In this document: positions 11,883 through 23,270 of the stretch, one piece after another
Layout: the number at the start of each line of letters is the position of its first letter
Numbering within the stretch: the first letter of the stretch is position 1
Assembly (NCBI GenBank): GCA_013339895.1
Contig: JABACO010000001.1
Span: 19,654,367 to 19,718,366, forward strand
Length of the DNA stretch: 64,000 nucleotides
Origin: Ephydatia muelleri
Taxonomy: Eukaryota; Porifera; Demospongiae; Spongillida; Spongillidae
Direction of reading: 5' to 3'
Position numbers and translations under genes: made by a program
The notes under the pieces: model-generated
Databases searched by the model: none
What the model was told of the DNA's origin: nothing
Seen by the model: the letters and a program-made list of their open reading frames with translations, nothing else

Positions 11883-12155
11883 ATGGAAAGTGACGTAATT
11901 TGTTATTTAGTCATTAGTGAACGAGTCGAGTGTAAAATGTTGCCATCATGTGCTGAGAAGCACAAGAAACCAGTGTGCACTAAGTGTGATGGAGGAACGT
12001 GTTGCACTAAGTGTTGTCTATGCAAACCCACCAACGTCCAGGTCGTCCAAGGAAGGATAGATCGTTACCAGATACACCCGTACGGATAAATCCGGAACGT
12101 AGAAGTGTCCTTTACAAAATTGATACGTTTTGTGCAGGATTAACATCAGAAAAGC
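11883..12155 (+). CDS. Cys-rich protein fragment with GRPRK motif
   Basis: An ORF from the ATG at 11883 encodes a dense cysteine cluster, CTKCDGGTCCTKCCLCKP (pattern CxxCx4CCxxCCxxC). The frame shifts by one base near 12045, after which the next frame reads RPGRPRKDRSLPDTPVR and continues to EKPLT. The cluster could bind zinc, and the following GRPRK resembles an AT-hook core. The combined frame then runs straight into the (GA)n tract, where translation would give an Arg-Glu repeat. The family is not known to me. It is probably partial or broken. Confidence 0.45.
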
Positions 12156-12160
12156 CGTTG

Positions 12161-12344
<184 letters not shown>

Positions 12345-13043
12345 AAGAGAAACGATAATCGACAAATGCGTGGCTTATATGTCACTAATATTAGCGTGAA
12401 GCTTTAATAGGACCTCCGCCCGTATACGCGTAATTCCTTATTTCCATCGTGCCCAGACCTATATGATAGACATTTGGCTTTGAACTCTGTCTTTCAGAGA
12501 GCTGAAAGACTGCAGTGCCAAAATTAGTAGAATTCGATGTTTGTGTGTAGAAATGAGAATATATTCACTGTTTACGAATGAGAAAAACGCCACTGAAAAA
12601 AGTGTACTTTTTTCGGTGACGGTTGTAAGTGTAACGATGGCAACAGCTGCACGCATGAGCAACACTACTAGCGACAGCCTGACCAGTGGCGGATACAGGG
12701 GGGGGGGTCGGTGGTGTCCGGACCCCCCCCTCAGACCTGATGATGAATAAAATTAAGGATTAATACTTTAATTCATTAGCGAAACCAATTAACAACATCC
12801 CATGTGATATTCATTGTTCTAGAGAGCGTTATGGCAAGCCTGTTCACTCGGGCTCGGAAAGTATCTCGAATTATAGAAAGCAAATGGTAGTTTATGCGTA
12901 CAGGAATCGCGCGCCTGTCATGACTTCACCCACCCGATCGCGTTATCTCATTACGTGATTCAGCTGCGTGAATGCATGAGGGCCCACATGCACACACCAC
13001 TTAGACTACTCCTCCCCCCCGCAGTCCTATTAGAAATCGATCC

Positions 13044-13045
<2 letters not shown>

Positions 13046-13074
<29 letters not shown>
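13046..13074. repeat. Poly-C tract
   Basis: Twenty-nine C residues, inside the hAT element. Confidence 0.95.
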
Positions 13075-13314
13075 GTCTCCCTCCCTTTCAGACTTACCTC
13101 GCTACGGGCCTGGAGTTTCTTTAATACTTCAGTTATTTATCTTTTTTGACACATGCAGATATGGGTAAGACGCAAGATGAGGATATTGTGCATGCCTATA
13201 ACTTGATGCAGTGTCATCAGTGATATTGCAATTTTCAGAGAGAACATTGAAAAAGATTTTCATGATTGGTTAATGGATGCTAGCAGAATTGTAGTGAGTT
13301 AGGCATAGTACTTA

Positions 13315-13904
13315 CAGTTCCACGTCTATCTGGAAGACAGCAACACAGGGCTAATGCAGGTCCAGAAAATCCAGATCCTGAAGTTTAATACAGAATTAAT
13401 GTGGAAATTCCATTCTTGGATCACATGGAACAAGTACTAAATAATAGATTTCATCATGACAGTATGGTTGGTAGTCACTTATTTTATCTAGTTCCAACAT
13501 TAATAATTAATCACAGTGATTTACAAGATCTTGCAAAATGTTTGTTGTTTTGGGAACGTGATTTACCTAGTGCTTTACACTTCTATCTGAATTAAAACAG
13601 TGGAAACGTTTAATCTGAATCCCTTGATAACATCATTTCTGCAGATCTGGCACATTGTATCCATGCAGCTGATGAAGATGTTTTCCCCAACATACGAGTA
13701 CTATTAATTATTGCCTGCACTATACCTGTGTCGAGCTGTGAAGCAGAAAGGTCTTTTTCAGCATTGAGGCGTATTAAATCCTATTTACGAAGTACAATGA
13801 GTTCTGAGCGTTTTGCTGGATTAGCACTGATGCATTTGCATAGTGATGTTGATATTGATATTGAGGAGGTGTGTGAAGCTTTTATCAGCAAACACAACAG
13901 ATAA
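13315..13904 (+). pseudogene. hAT transposase, C-terminal part
   Basis: The left piece reads VPRLSGRQQHRANAG, then INVEIPFLDHMEQVLNNRF. The right piece ends with the hAT dimerisation block SSCEAERSFSALRRIKSYL, then RSTMSSERFAGLALMHLH, and a stop at 13902. This arrangement is typical of the hAT group related to animal ZMYM/P52rIPK-like proteins. An in-frame stop near 13387, a frameshift near 13590 and the loss of the N-terminal zinc finger and the first catalytic region make it non-functional. Confidence 0.8.
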
Positions 13905-14473
13905 ATGTTTCAATCTTGTATTTTGTACCAATAAATGATTTTGTAGTAATTGTATAGATTCATTGTATGTTTTATTAGTTCATTCATGCAGTGTCAAATG
14001 TGAAATGGCGATAAATACGTATTTTAATTCCACAGCTATCTGCCATGATAGGAAAAAAAGTCTGTTAAATAGGGATTACTCATTAATTTAGGATACGCAG
14101 TTTATGAGTTGCACTGAGAATAGAGTCCCCCAAACCGACCCACGCACAGTATTCGCCGCCCTTTTCAAGTTTCTATAGAATGTCACCAATTAATTATGCG
14201 CGGGATGACGATCCGTCAAAAGCTTCCGCGCTTCGCGCGGGAGGGGGCACACCACCCTCCCGCACCCTCCCCCTATTAATTATTCATGTCGGACCCCCCC
14301 CTTCCAGAATTCCTGTATCCGCCCCTGACTGACGACAGAACTATCGAGAACTGTAGTGCCGTGTGCATTAAAGAACAATAGTTGGCTGGTATATAATTGA
14401 GTGTATTGTATGCGTAGGGTGAGACACTGTCATAAAGTTTATAGTCTGTTTGGGACTGTGAGTGCGCTACAAT

Positions 14474-14491
14474 TGGTGTCAGAAGTGGGAT
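14474..14491 (+). other. Gypsy-1 primer-binding site, tRNA-Leu
   Basis: TGGTGTCAGAAGTGGGAT begins two bases after the LTR end and is complementary to the 3' end of animal tRNA-Leu. The gag start overlaps its last bases (ATG at 14490). Confidence 0.85.
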
Positions 14492-15151
14492 GGCTGAAGA
14501 AGAGAACATGGACACCTCTGGGGACCCGGTTTCTGCGGGAGCAACCACTGTTGTTGAAAGGGTTGTCAGAATGTCGCTTCGACCGCCTCCACGCTTTGGC
14601 GCTAAAGGCGATTGGAAGCTGTGGTTATCAAGATTTGAAATGTATGCTACTCAGGCGAAGATTGCGAAGGATAGCTGGTCAAAGGAACTACTGTCGCTGC
14701 TAGAGGACGAGCCGTACCGCATGGTTACGCACCACGGGCTGGCTCAGACGGGTGACTATGACGCGGTATATGTGATTGTATTCAGCGGTCTTATGCACCT
14801 GTAGGTAGCGAGCTGGAGTGGCAGTTGAAAGTGCGCACGAGGGTGCAGAAAGTTGGGGAGTCATTAATGGAGTTCTGTGGTGCTCTGAGGGGTATGGCAG
14901 ATAAAGCTTTTCCTGCGTGGCCAGCAGAACAATTACAGGACCTGCTGCGCAATCAGTTTATTCAGAGAGTCCTTTCTTCGTCGGTGCAACTAGCGCTAAT
15001 GAAAGAAGAGCCAAAAACCTTGGACGATGCGTTGAAATTAGCCTGTAAGCACGAGATAGTAGAGACTGCGCATGCACAGAAGCATTTGCAAATGTTGCGG
15101 CAGAAAGAAGTTGTGGCATCTACAGAAGGTGAGAGCTCTAATTCTGAATAG
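14490..15151 (+). pseudogene. Gypsy-1 Gag, capsid region
   Basis: It starts at MAEEENMDTSGDP and shows the retrotransposon capsid pattern: PPPRFGAKGDWKLWLSRFEMY, then after a frameshift near 14790 LMEFCGALRGMADKAFP and LKLACKHEIVETA. A second frame break near 15150 separates it from the nucleocapsid part. In a working element this would be one protein that packages the RNA. The breaks are single-base events and not a programmed shift, since two occur inside one domain. Confidence 0.8.
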
Positions 15152-15160
15152 TTACAGCTA

Positions 15161-16413
15161 CATTACGCCGAGATAGAGAACGAAGCGAAGTAGAGACTCT
15201 GAGACGAGAAGTACAAAGGTTATCTGAGAGGCTGAAAGGTGTGCAGCGGGGAAGAGTGGATAATAGTGAAGAACGGGAGAAAACGGGGCCGGTGTGCTGG
15301 AATTGCAAGTCTCGTGGACACGTGAGAAAGGATTGTCCAAAGAATGCACACGGAAGAAGGCAGTTAAAGTGTTGGGAATGCGGTGAGCTTGGGCATTCTC
15401 AGCGTGATTGTTTGAAACGACGAGGTGTGGTGCAAGCTGTAAGCTCATCTATGATGATTCAGGGAGAGGTGGCAGGGAGACTAACTAGAATGCTCATTGA
15501 TACGGGTTCTGGGGTAACACTAATTAGGGAAGATGTATGGAGGGATGTATTAAAAGGTGGAGGATATGGTTACCATCTAAAAGATCTTAACCACCCTGTG
15601 GTTACAGCAAATGGGCAACAATTGAACTTGTTGGGTCAAGTTGAGTTGCCTTTGCATATTGGTAGCATACATACTAAATTCCCAGTCTTAGTTGCTAGCC
15701 AGTTGACACAAGAGTGCTTGATCGGAGCTGATTTTTTTTCCAAGTTTAATTGCCAACTAGATTTAGGTGCAGGAGTACTTGTAGCAGGAACTGAGGCATT
15801 AAGCATGGAAACAGATAGGAAAAGTCTATCACCAGTTGGGGTTTGTGATGTGCGACTTATTGAGCATGTGGAGGTCCCTGGGTCATCTCAAATGCGAATT
15901 CTTGCTGCATGTAATGGTGGCCTGTGTGGTGTAAATGGTTCTGTATTGTTAGAACCCAATGTTGCATTCATGGAACGTCATGGCTTGATGGTAGCTAGAT
16001 CTGTCTCATTTGTGAGTAAGGGGTCAAAAGAAGTACTTGTCCAGTTGCTTAATCCTTCTTCTTTCCCTATTGTTCTGCATAAGCAGGAGGTGGTAGGCAC
16101 ACTGCATCCTTTGGATGAACACAATAGCATGGCATGCTCGGCTGGAGTGGATACACAGGGCAACCATAACACTAGTGTTCAGAGCATTGTCAAGCAGTTG
16201 GTCGATAAGGTGGCAGAAGGTGTTACGGACAACGAGAAGGATGAGTTACAACAACTGTTATTGAAGTATAGTGGTATTTTGTCACAGTTTGAGGGTGATC
16301 TAGGGAGAACAGATTTGGTTTACCATCACATTGTTACTGGGGACCATAAAGGAATTAAACAGTCAGGGCATAGGTTTCCTTTTCATCAGAGGGAGGAAGT
16401 GAATAGTTGCTGA
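15161..16413 (+). pseudogene. Gypsy-1 nucleocapsid and protease
   Basis: A short coiled-coil-like basic stretch (EVETLRREVQRLSERLK) precedes two CCHC zinc knuckles, CWNCKSRGHVRKDC and CWECGELGHSQRDC, that bind RNA. An aspartic protease follows, with MLIDTGSGVTLI as active site and a later LIGADFFSKF. The frame ends at 16413 just before the reverse transcriptase. One base is missing around 16405-16410, and the next frame starts in LLNGMLERKVIEP. Confidence 0.85.
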
Positions 16414-19400
16414 ATGGCATGTTGGAAAGAAAGGTGATAGAACCTAGTCAGGGGTCATGGTCATCCCCAGTAGTGTTGGTCAAAAAGAAGGATGGATCCA
16501 CAAGATTTTGTGTGGACCTCAGACAGTTAAATGCTGTGACCAAGAAGGATGCACAACCCCTACGTCGCATTGACGAAACACTGGATGTCCTGGGGTCTGC
16601 ACGGTGGTTCTCCTGCCTTGGCCTTACAAGCGGATACTGGCAGGTTGAGGTAGCACCTGAAGATCGTGAGAAAACGGCATTTGTTACTCCATATGGTCTA
16701 TTTCAGTTCCGTGTCATGCCTTTTGGTCTTACAAATGCTCCTGCCACTTTTCAGCGTCTAATGGAGCGAGTGCTAGCAGGACTCCACTGGACCACATGTC
16801 TTATTTACCTGGATGATATCTTGATTTTCAGTGCAACAGTCCAACAGCATTTCACAAGGTTGCGAGAGATCTTTGATCGTCTGAAACAAGCTGGTTTGAA
16901 AATAAAACCCAGTAAGTATTTGTTGTTGCAAAAGAGCATCAAATATTTAGGGCATGTAGTGTCAGAGCATGGTATTAAGACTGATTCAGACAAAACAAGG
17001 TGTATTGCTGATTGGCCTACTCTGTCCTGTCTGCAAGATTTGAAACAATTCTTGGGGTTAGCGTCATATTATAGACGATTTGTCCGAAATTTTGCTGCTA
17101 TAGTTGCTCCTTTAGTAAAGCTTACTGAAAAGGGCCATGTGTGGCATTGGTCATTTGACTGTGACGCTGCATTTTTACAGTTGAAGGAACGCCTGGTAAC
17201 ATCTCCCATATTGGGCTACCCTGTGTTCAACCAGCCATTTATGGTGGACACCGATGCTAGTGGGGAGGGGCTTGGGGCTGTTCTGTCACAGTATGTATCG
17301 GGTGTGGAACGTGTCATTGCTTTTGCAAGCAGGTCCCTGTCTAAAGCTGAAAGGAAGTACTGTGCTACAAGGCGTGAAATGCTTGCTTTAGTATGGGCCA
17401 TCAAACATTTTCGCCCTTATCTGTATGGCAGGCGTTTTACAGTGCGGACAGACCATGCTTCATTGCGGTGGTTGCAGAGTTTCCATGAACCAGAGGGTCA
17501 AGTGGCTAGATGGCTGGAATGCCTGTCTGAATATGATTTTGAGGTGGTTCATCGCCCTGGTACTAAGCATACCAACGCTGATGCCTTGTCCCGTATGCCT
17601 TGCCCTCAGTGTCAGTTATCATTTCCGCAGGTTTGTACGATGCAATCGGATATCTGGCTGCCATGTTGGACTCTGGATGAACTTGCTGAGGAACAAAGAC
17701 AGGACTCCAGCATTGGGCAAGTTATTCAATGGATGGAAAATGATAGTATCCCTCGGGTATTTCCGAAGCACCTGTCTTCGCATACCCAAGCATTGTGGGC
17801 TCAGTCTTCATATCTGGTTTTGCAGAATGGGGTGTTATATAGGTGGTGGGAAGATGTTCCCTGCAAGGGGCTTCATAGAAGGTTGCAGTTAGTTCTCCCT
17901 CCTTCTTTGGTCTCGGTGCTATTAGAAGCCTTACATAGTTCAATAAGGGGAGATCATTTTGGAACTAGCAAGACCCTTGCAAAGGTGCGTGAGCGTTTTT
18001 ATTGGGTAGGGCAGCGCAAAGATGTAGCTGCTTGGTGTTCTGGTTGTCTATCCTGTGCATCTAGGAAGCCTCCACCTGCAAAACTACGTGCACCCCTGCA
18101 GCTTGACCCTGCAGTACGGCCGCTGCAACTTGTGGCGATGGATATTATGGGGCCCTTACCTGAAACCTCTAGAGGCAACAAGTATATTCTTGTTATTGCT
18201 GATTACTTTACCAAATGGTCAGAAGCCTACCCAATACCTAACATGGAGGCAATAACTGTAGCTAAATGTTTGGTGAATGAATTTATTTGTCGTTTCGGTG
18301 TGCCTGAGCAATTGCACTCAGACCAAGGTAGAAACTTTGAAAGTAAGGTCATTAAAAACATATGTGACCTTCTTCAAATTCGAAAAACTCGCACGTCTCC
18401 ATATCACCCCCAATCGGATGGGTTAGTTGAACGATTTAACAGAACATTGTTAAATTTGTTGAGCATTGCAGTTGTTGATGCTGAACGTGACTGGGATGTG
18501 CAATTGCCATTATTGATGTTTGCTTACCGTACGTCTATGCATGAGACCAATGGGGTAACCCCTTTTGAGATGATGTTTGGGAGGGAGGTGGTGCTGCCAG
18601 AGCATTTGATGTTCAATCTACCAGTTAATATTGAGCAAGTCCCGCAGGAAGGGGTCGAATATGTAGACTATCTGAAGAAAAGGTTCCAGCTGGTGCATCA
18701 GTACGTCAGACAGAATGCACAGAAAGGCATGCAGCGTCAGAAGACTGGATTAGGGTGTGTAACCTCCCCTGCATAATGAAAATCGATTTTTCCGAATACT
18801 TTTAAAACACTAATCGATTTTTCAGGTTTTTGTGGATCTGAAAATCGATTTTTCCGAATAGTTTAAAAACAAAATCGATTTTTCCAAATAGGTTTTGCCA
18901 AATTTCCTGCCGAATACCTAGGTTATTCAGGTTATGGTGCTTGTGGAGTGCACACTGAGAAGATAATTTATGTCTGCACAGAAGTCCACCTGGTCTCGCA
19001 CCAAACTAGAGATATGCATGTCAGTTGAAAACACAGAGACACAAAGGTCTACAGTAGCATGTGTTTGTCATATAGAGTTTAATAAATTGTATGTCTTTAC
19101 CAGGTACTTGTACATATCAATAGTAATGTAAACCTAACCATCCAACACTAACCACTGAGACCAGACATCACCATTAAAAACTCACCCCACATCACGTACA
19201 ATAACGTACTCCACTTACAATCATCCCTCAACACTCCATTCACGTTCTCGCTATAAATGCATATCAAATTTCCCATTAGTATAATTGCGTAATGCTCTCC
19301 AATTCCTACACATAACGCAAACAGAGCGCGCATACTTACTTGAAGTGGGTAAGAAGTCTGACATTTAATTTCACTCGCTAGCGCAATACTCAGATATGTA

Positions 19401-20582
19401 CCACTGTACAATAAAACAATGCAATACTAGTACTACATAAATGTATTGCTACTACATATAAACACAACTCGTGGCATATATTAATGAACTTCGTTACTTA
19501 CTTGAAGAGATGATAAAAGCATTGAGCTAGTACACTCTGTATATTTTGTATCCCCAATTGATGCGCATTAAATATTTAGTATTATATTACTATCTATTTA
19601 CTCAATACTGTATGTATAAATAGTAAAAACAACAGTGACGTATGTTTATATATATAATAACTCTAATTATGAAATACTCTGTTGAAAATCATATCCGGAT
19701 ATTAGGATAAAACGGTATTCGAATAATGGGCGAATTGTCGATGCTGACGACGAATACCTAAGTACCTCCGAATGGAGAAACATAAACCGGTTATTTCGAA
19801 TAGATAAAATTCACTAATCGATTTTTCCGAGTAATGCTAAATTGCTATTCGAACGGATAGGTTTTTGCGAATATCCGAATAACCCGAATAACCTGATAAC
19901 CGGTTACACACCCTAGACTGGATACGATCAGAAGGAGAATACACGGTGTGTTTTCCGGAAAGGAGATCATGTATGGCTCTACACCCCTGCTGTCCCAAAA
20001 GGAAAGTCTCCCAAATTTCATCGACCATGGCAAGGACCGTATCAAATATTACGAAAAAAGGGTGAAGTGACTTATGATATCCGACGCCTGGCGCATCCGC
20101 GAAAAAGATTAATTGTGCATTACAATCGGTTGAAACCCTATTTGCAGGCATCACCTCATGGAGAACAGGAGTCAAGTGAGGAGGAGGAGGAGGAGAAGGG
20201 AACACCAAGTGAAGAACAGGAGTCAAGAGGAGAGGAGGTTAACAAAGAGCCACAAGAGTCAATGGCTGATTTACAGGATGAGCAATACATTTACGTGGAA
20301 TCTAGGAGGCCAGAGCCAGGGCCAGCAGTGGAGGAACATGTACCCCCACCTCCACTTATAGCCCCTGCACCTCGTCAGCCCCCACAACCACCTGCTGAGC
20401 CGGAACTACCTCAACCTGGAGAACAGTTGCGTCGTTCAACTCGGAACAGACATCCTCCAGACTGGTATGGGCACAATGTTGTTCATTCTGCTCATACCTA
20501 TACAAACTGTGAGGACACAGTTTCATTGGATGGGGAGCTGTGTAACGATGGCAACAGCTGTACGCATGAGCAACACTACTAG
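16407..20582 (+). pseudogene. Gypsy-1 Pol: reverse transcriptase, RNase H, integrase
   Basis: The first part runs 16407-18750 and resumes at 19924 after the nested element. The reverse transcriptase has VVLVKKKDGSTRFCVD and the YLDD motif at about 16807. The first metal-binding Asp of motif A is Gly here (CLGLTSGYWQV, where LDLxSGYWQ is usual), so polymerase activity is expected to be lost. RNase H shows VDTDASGEGLGAVLSQ. Integrase has the HHCC finger (LHSSIRGDHFG to CSGCLSC) and a DDE core: MDIMGP, HSDQGRNF, DGLVERFNRTL. Beyond the insertion the GPY/F-type tail reads RPWQGPYQI and ends in an acidic and proline-rich extension with RRSTRNRHPPDWYG, stopping inside the 3' LTR. Confidence 0.9.
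18751..19915. mobile_element. Non-autonomous hAT-like element in Pol
   Basis: The terminal repeats are TAGGGTGTGTAACC on the left and its exact reverse complement on the right. The 8-bp target duplication GACTGGAT is exact (18743-18750 and 19916-19923), as expected for hAT elements. Removing one copy plus the element restores the integrase reading frame. The 1165-bp interior has no coding region. Both subterminal parts repeat AATCGATTTTTCCGAAT and CGAATAACC-like motifs. Confidence 0.9.
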
Positions 20583-20732
20583 CGACAGCCTGACGACAGA
20601 ACTATCGAGAACTGTAGTGCCGTGTGCATTAAAGAACAATAGTTGGCTGGTATATAATTGAGTGTATTGTATGCGTAGGGTGAGACACTGTCATAAAGTT
20701 TATAGTCTGTTTGGGACTGTGAGTGCGCTACA
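20541..20732 (+). repeat. Gypsy-1 3' LTR
   Basis: A complete 192-bp copy starting TGTAACGATGG and ending GTGCGCTACA, preceded by a purine-rich GGATGGGGAG stretch that could be the plus-strand primer. It also contains the stop codon of Pol. Confidence 0.93.
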
Positions 20733-21077
20733 TAAGTTACGAACTTTGAACAAACACGTACACAGGATAGGCTAGGAAGTAGGTATGAAGGTGGGAAAAG
20801 CATAAATATTCATGTGGAGAGTTTTATTATTATAGTTCATAGCGTTTACGACAATTGGACCGCTTCTGACTAATTTTCAAAAACATGCGTTCGACAAAAT
20901 CAGCTCAAAAAATGTTCTGTTCTCACGGATCCGGTGTTAAAGAAAGAAGAAATTTTTTTTCGTCATTCATTTATCTCCTACAAAGGTAGTTTGGGTAACT
21001 AGTTTATATGCTTTTGTGCTAGTCAAAGTCCATGTGCTAGCTACGTGTAGTGTTGTCTGTGAGATATGCATGGGGTA

Positions 21078-21192
21078 TAGTCTCGTCCCCAGCCCCACAT
21101 TACACAGCAGCGGATGGATTACATCACCCCACTTTTCACGTAGGTGATGTAATCCTTCCGCTGCTGTGTAATGTGGGCTGGGGACGAGACTA
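21078..21192. mobile_element. Palindromic MITE, TAGTCTCGTCCCC ends
   Basis: A 115-bp near-perfect inverted repeat that starts TAGTCTCGTCCCCAGCCC and ends with its reverse complement. The arms are about 50 bases with a short centre. There is no coding capacity. A related TAGTCTCGTACCCAGACCC repeat occurs at 29292 and inverted at 30383. Confidence 0.85.
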
Positions 21193-21371
21193 GATGGGGG
21201 TATGGGGTGCTGTCTAAATGCGGGTTTACAATATGACGCTCGCCCAACATAGCGTCAGCGTCGATGAATCGTCAGCGTCAGTATGGTTTACAATTTTATG
21301 TAAACGCAACACAAAAGCATATTAATGTTACATATTAACAAAATTAACACAAATTAACCGTGCACATAAGC

Positions 21372-23141
21372 ATGTCGGAGAATTTGCAAATTGCTCTTAT
21401 CCTTGCTTTGTTGCGTCGCAGAAGACGACGAAGACACAGAGAAATGTGGATACGTCCCATTTTTCAGTGGAGGAGGGAACAAGGGGAGTATCATAACCTA
21501 TTGCAGGAAATGCGTCTATCAGATCCAGAGTCGCATTTCAGATACCTAAGAATGTCCAGGGAGAGATTTGACTTGCTTCTATCAAAGGTAACACAATTTG
21601 GTACTACATGTATGTCGCTGGTGTGGTAAAGTTAATAACTATGACATGCATGCACTACTGGGTGTGTACATGTAGGTTGGACCTTCACTGACGCGTCGTC
21701 GGTACAGCAGTAACGTACGTGCTGAGATCAATCCAGCAGAGAGACTGGCATTAACATTAAGGTATGGCTACTGGAAATTCACAGGTAAGCGAGAAACTCC
21801 GGCACACGTTATATGGTTATAGATGTATAGATTAATTATGAACCCGGCATATTTATAGATATCATTGTCATTCAACTTCCGAATTGGAAGATGTACTGTG
21901 TGTAAGATAGTGAAGGAAACGTGTGAGGAGATATGGAACGCTCTTATGCCAGAATATGTAAAAGCACCCAGTAGTGAAAATGAATGGAAGGAAACCAGCA
22001 AACAATTTGAACAATTATGGAAATTCCCACATTGTATAGGTATGTAATATTACTGGAAGATTGGTAACTGCATGCATGTATGTATGCCGGTATGTAGGGG
22101 CTATTGATGCAAGCATATTGCAATTCAAGCTCCAAAAAATGCTGGATCTATAACTTTTTTAATTATAAAGGATCACACTCCATTGTTCTTTTAGCTGTGT
22201 GTGATGCTCTGTACAGGCAAGCTATATATATGTATATAAGCATCACTCTCTCTCTTTATATAGTTCATATGCTTACTTTATGTTTTAACAGGTTCATAAT
22301 TGTTGAAATTGGAGATGCTGGTCGTCAAAGTGATGCTGGGGTTTTGTCGAACTCAGAATTCGGGCAGGCATTGGAGAATGATACACTTACCATCCCAAAT
22401 CCTACCCCATTGGCAGGCGTACCTGAATCAGATTACCCCTTTGTGATTGTGGGTGATTAAGGCTTTCCTCTAAAGAAGAACTTGCTACGCCCCTATTCAG
22501 GAAAATATTTACCAGGTATATATACCGGGTGTCCACGAAAGAACGCAATCTATCAAATGTTATTCCCGTTCAAAAGCATTGCGTTCTTTCGTGGACACCC
22601 GGTATACAAAACTTATACTGATTTTGCCGCTTTAACATTGCACATGTACAATATTTATATAGAACACGAAGCTGTATTCAATTACAGGCTAAGCAGAGCT
22701 AGGCGTATCATTGAAAACGCGTTTGGAATTCTGGCTGCAAGATGGCGAATCTTCAGGCGTCCTATCATAGCTGAACCAGAGAGGGTTGAAGTGTTTGCAA
22801 AAGCTGCAATTGCATTACACAATTACTTAAGAACGACCGAATCATCTCAATATATTCCACCAGGATTTGTTGATGGAGAAGACGGTGCTGGCAACATTGT
22901 TGAAGGTAGCTGGAGGGAAGAAGAAGAGCCTACTGGATTGATTCCTCTGTCTCACGTTGGTAGTAACAGGTTTGAAATACTAATTATAACTGATGTGTGA
23001 AATAAGCTGCATATAAATTGTGTTACTGTATGACTTCATACAGATACTCCAGATCAGCTGCTGATGTTAGAGATTCATTCAAGACCTATTTTAGAAGGTA
23101 GTGTTTATTGGCAATATCAACATGTCACAAAAACAAGTTGA
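21372..23141 (+). pseudogene. PIF/Harbinger DDE transposase
   Basis: Multi-exon gene. It starts MSENLQIALILALLRRRRR, then FRYLRMSRERFDLLLSK. Introns begin at 21588 (GT), 21785 (GT), about 22041 (GT), about 22216 (a GC-AG intron, CAG/GCAAGC), about 22516 (GT) and about 22971 (GT). Later blocks are FNFRIGRCTVCKIVKETCEE, a catalytic AIDG/KH region near 22101, FFNYKGSHSIVLLAVCDA, GDAGRQSDAGV, VIVGD for the second Asp, and RARRIIENAFGILAARWRIF with the third acidic residue. It ends VYWQYQHVTKTS. It is broken: a stop replaces the codon after VIVGD (TAA near 22458), and there are single-base or two-base frame breaks near 21770, 22110, 22160 and 23093. This transposase normally acts with a MADF/Myb-like partner, found next to it on the other strand. 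Confidence 0.85.
22521..22606. mobile_element. 86-bp hairpin MITE in a Harbinger intron
   Basis: Starts TATACCGGGTGTCCACGAAA and ends with the reverse complement. The arms are about 30 bases around a short spacer, and the TA at the ends suggests a Tc1/mariner-type target. It lies in the intron that starts at about 22516, so it would not interrupt the coding sequence. Confidence 0.85.
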
Positions 23142-23270
23142 TAGTAATTAATTTGTTTCCCCTGTATGTTGAGATGTTTTTGCGCATACATGTATTATTA
23201 TTTTTCATGCATGCTATTTAATTGCAATCACCAAATTCAAAACTATATACAAACAAGACTAGGAGTTTGA

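Larger units (their letters stand above)
12684..14327 (+). mobile_element. hAT transposon (decayed) inside the LTR
   Basis: The 16-bp ends CAGTGGCGGATACAGG and, as reverse complement on the right, CAGGGGCGGATACAGG match at 15 positions. The direct repeat next to them is CTGAC (12679-12683 and 14329-14333), shorter than the usual 8 bp, with one extra A on the right. The interior holds a C-rich run and the C-terminal part of a hAT transposase. At 1.6 kb it is shorter than a full autonomous element, so it is an internal deletion derivative. Confidence 0.85.
12630..14471 (+). repeat. Gypsy-1 5' LTR, split by a hAT element
   Basis: The LTR matches the 3' LTR at 20541 on both sides of the insertion at 12684-14327. 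The intact 3' LTR serves as the empty site: GACAGCCTGACGACAG there, against GACAGCCTGAC and ACTGACGACAG here. Confidence 0.92.
12626..20736 (+). mobile_element. Gypsy-1 LTR retrotransposon with two nested insertions
   Basis: Two LTRs of about 192 bp beginning TGTAACGATGG and ending GCGCTACA enclose gag, protease, reverse transcriptase, RNase H and integrase in Ty3/Gypsy order. A 4-bp target duplication TAAG lies at 12626-12629 and 20733-20736. A hAT element (12684-14327) sits in the 5' LTR and a second hAT-like element (18751-19915) sits in the integrase. Without these the element is about 5.3 kb. The LTRs differ at one visible position (C/T near 12650 and 20561), yet the internal genes carry several frameshifts and a lost catalytic residue, so it cannot move on its own. 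Confidence 0.9.
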
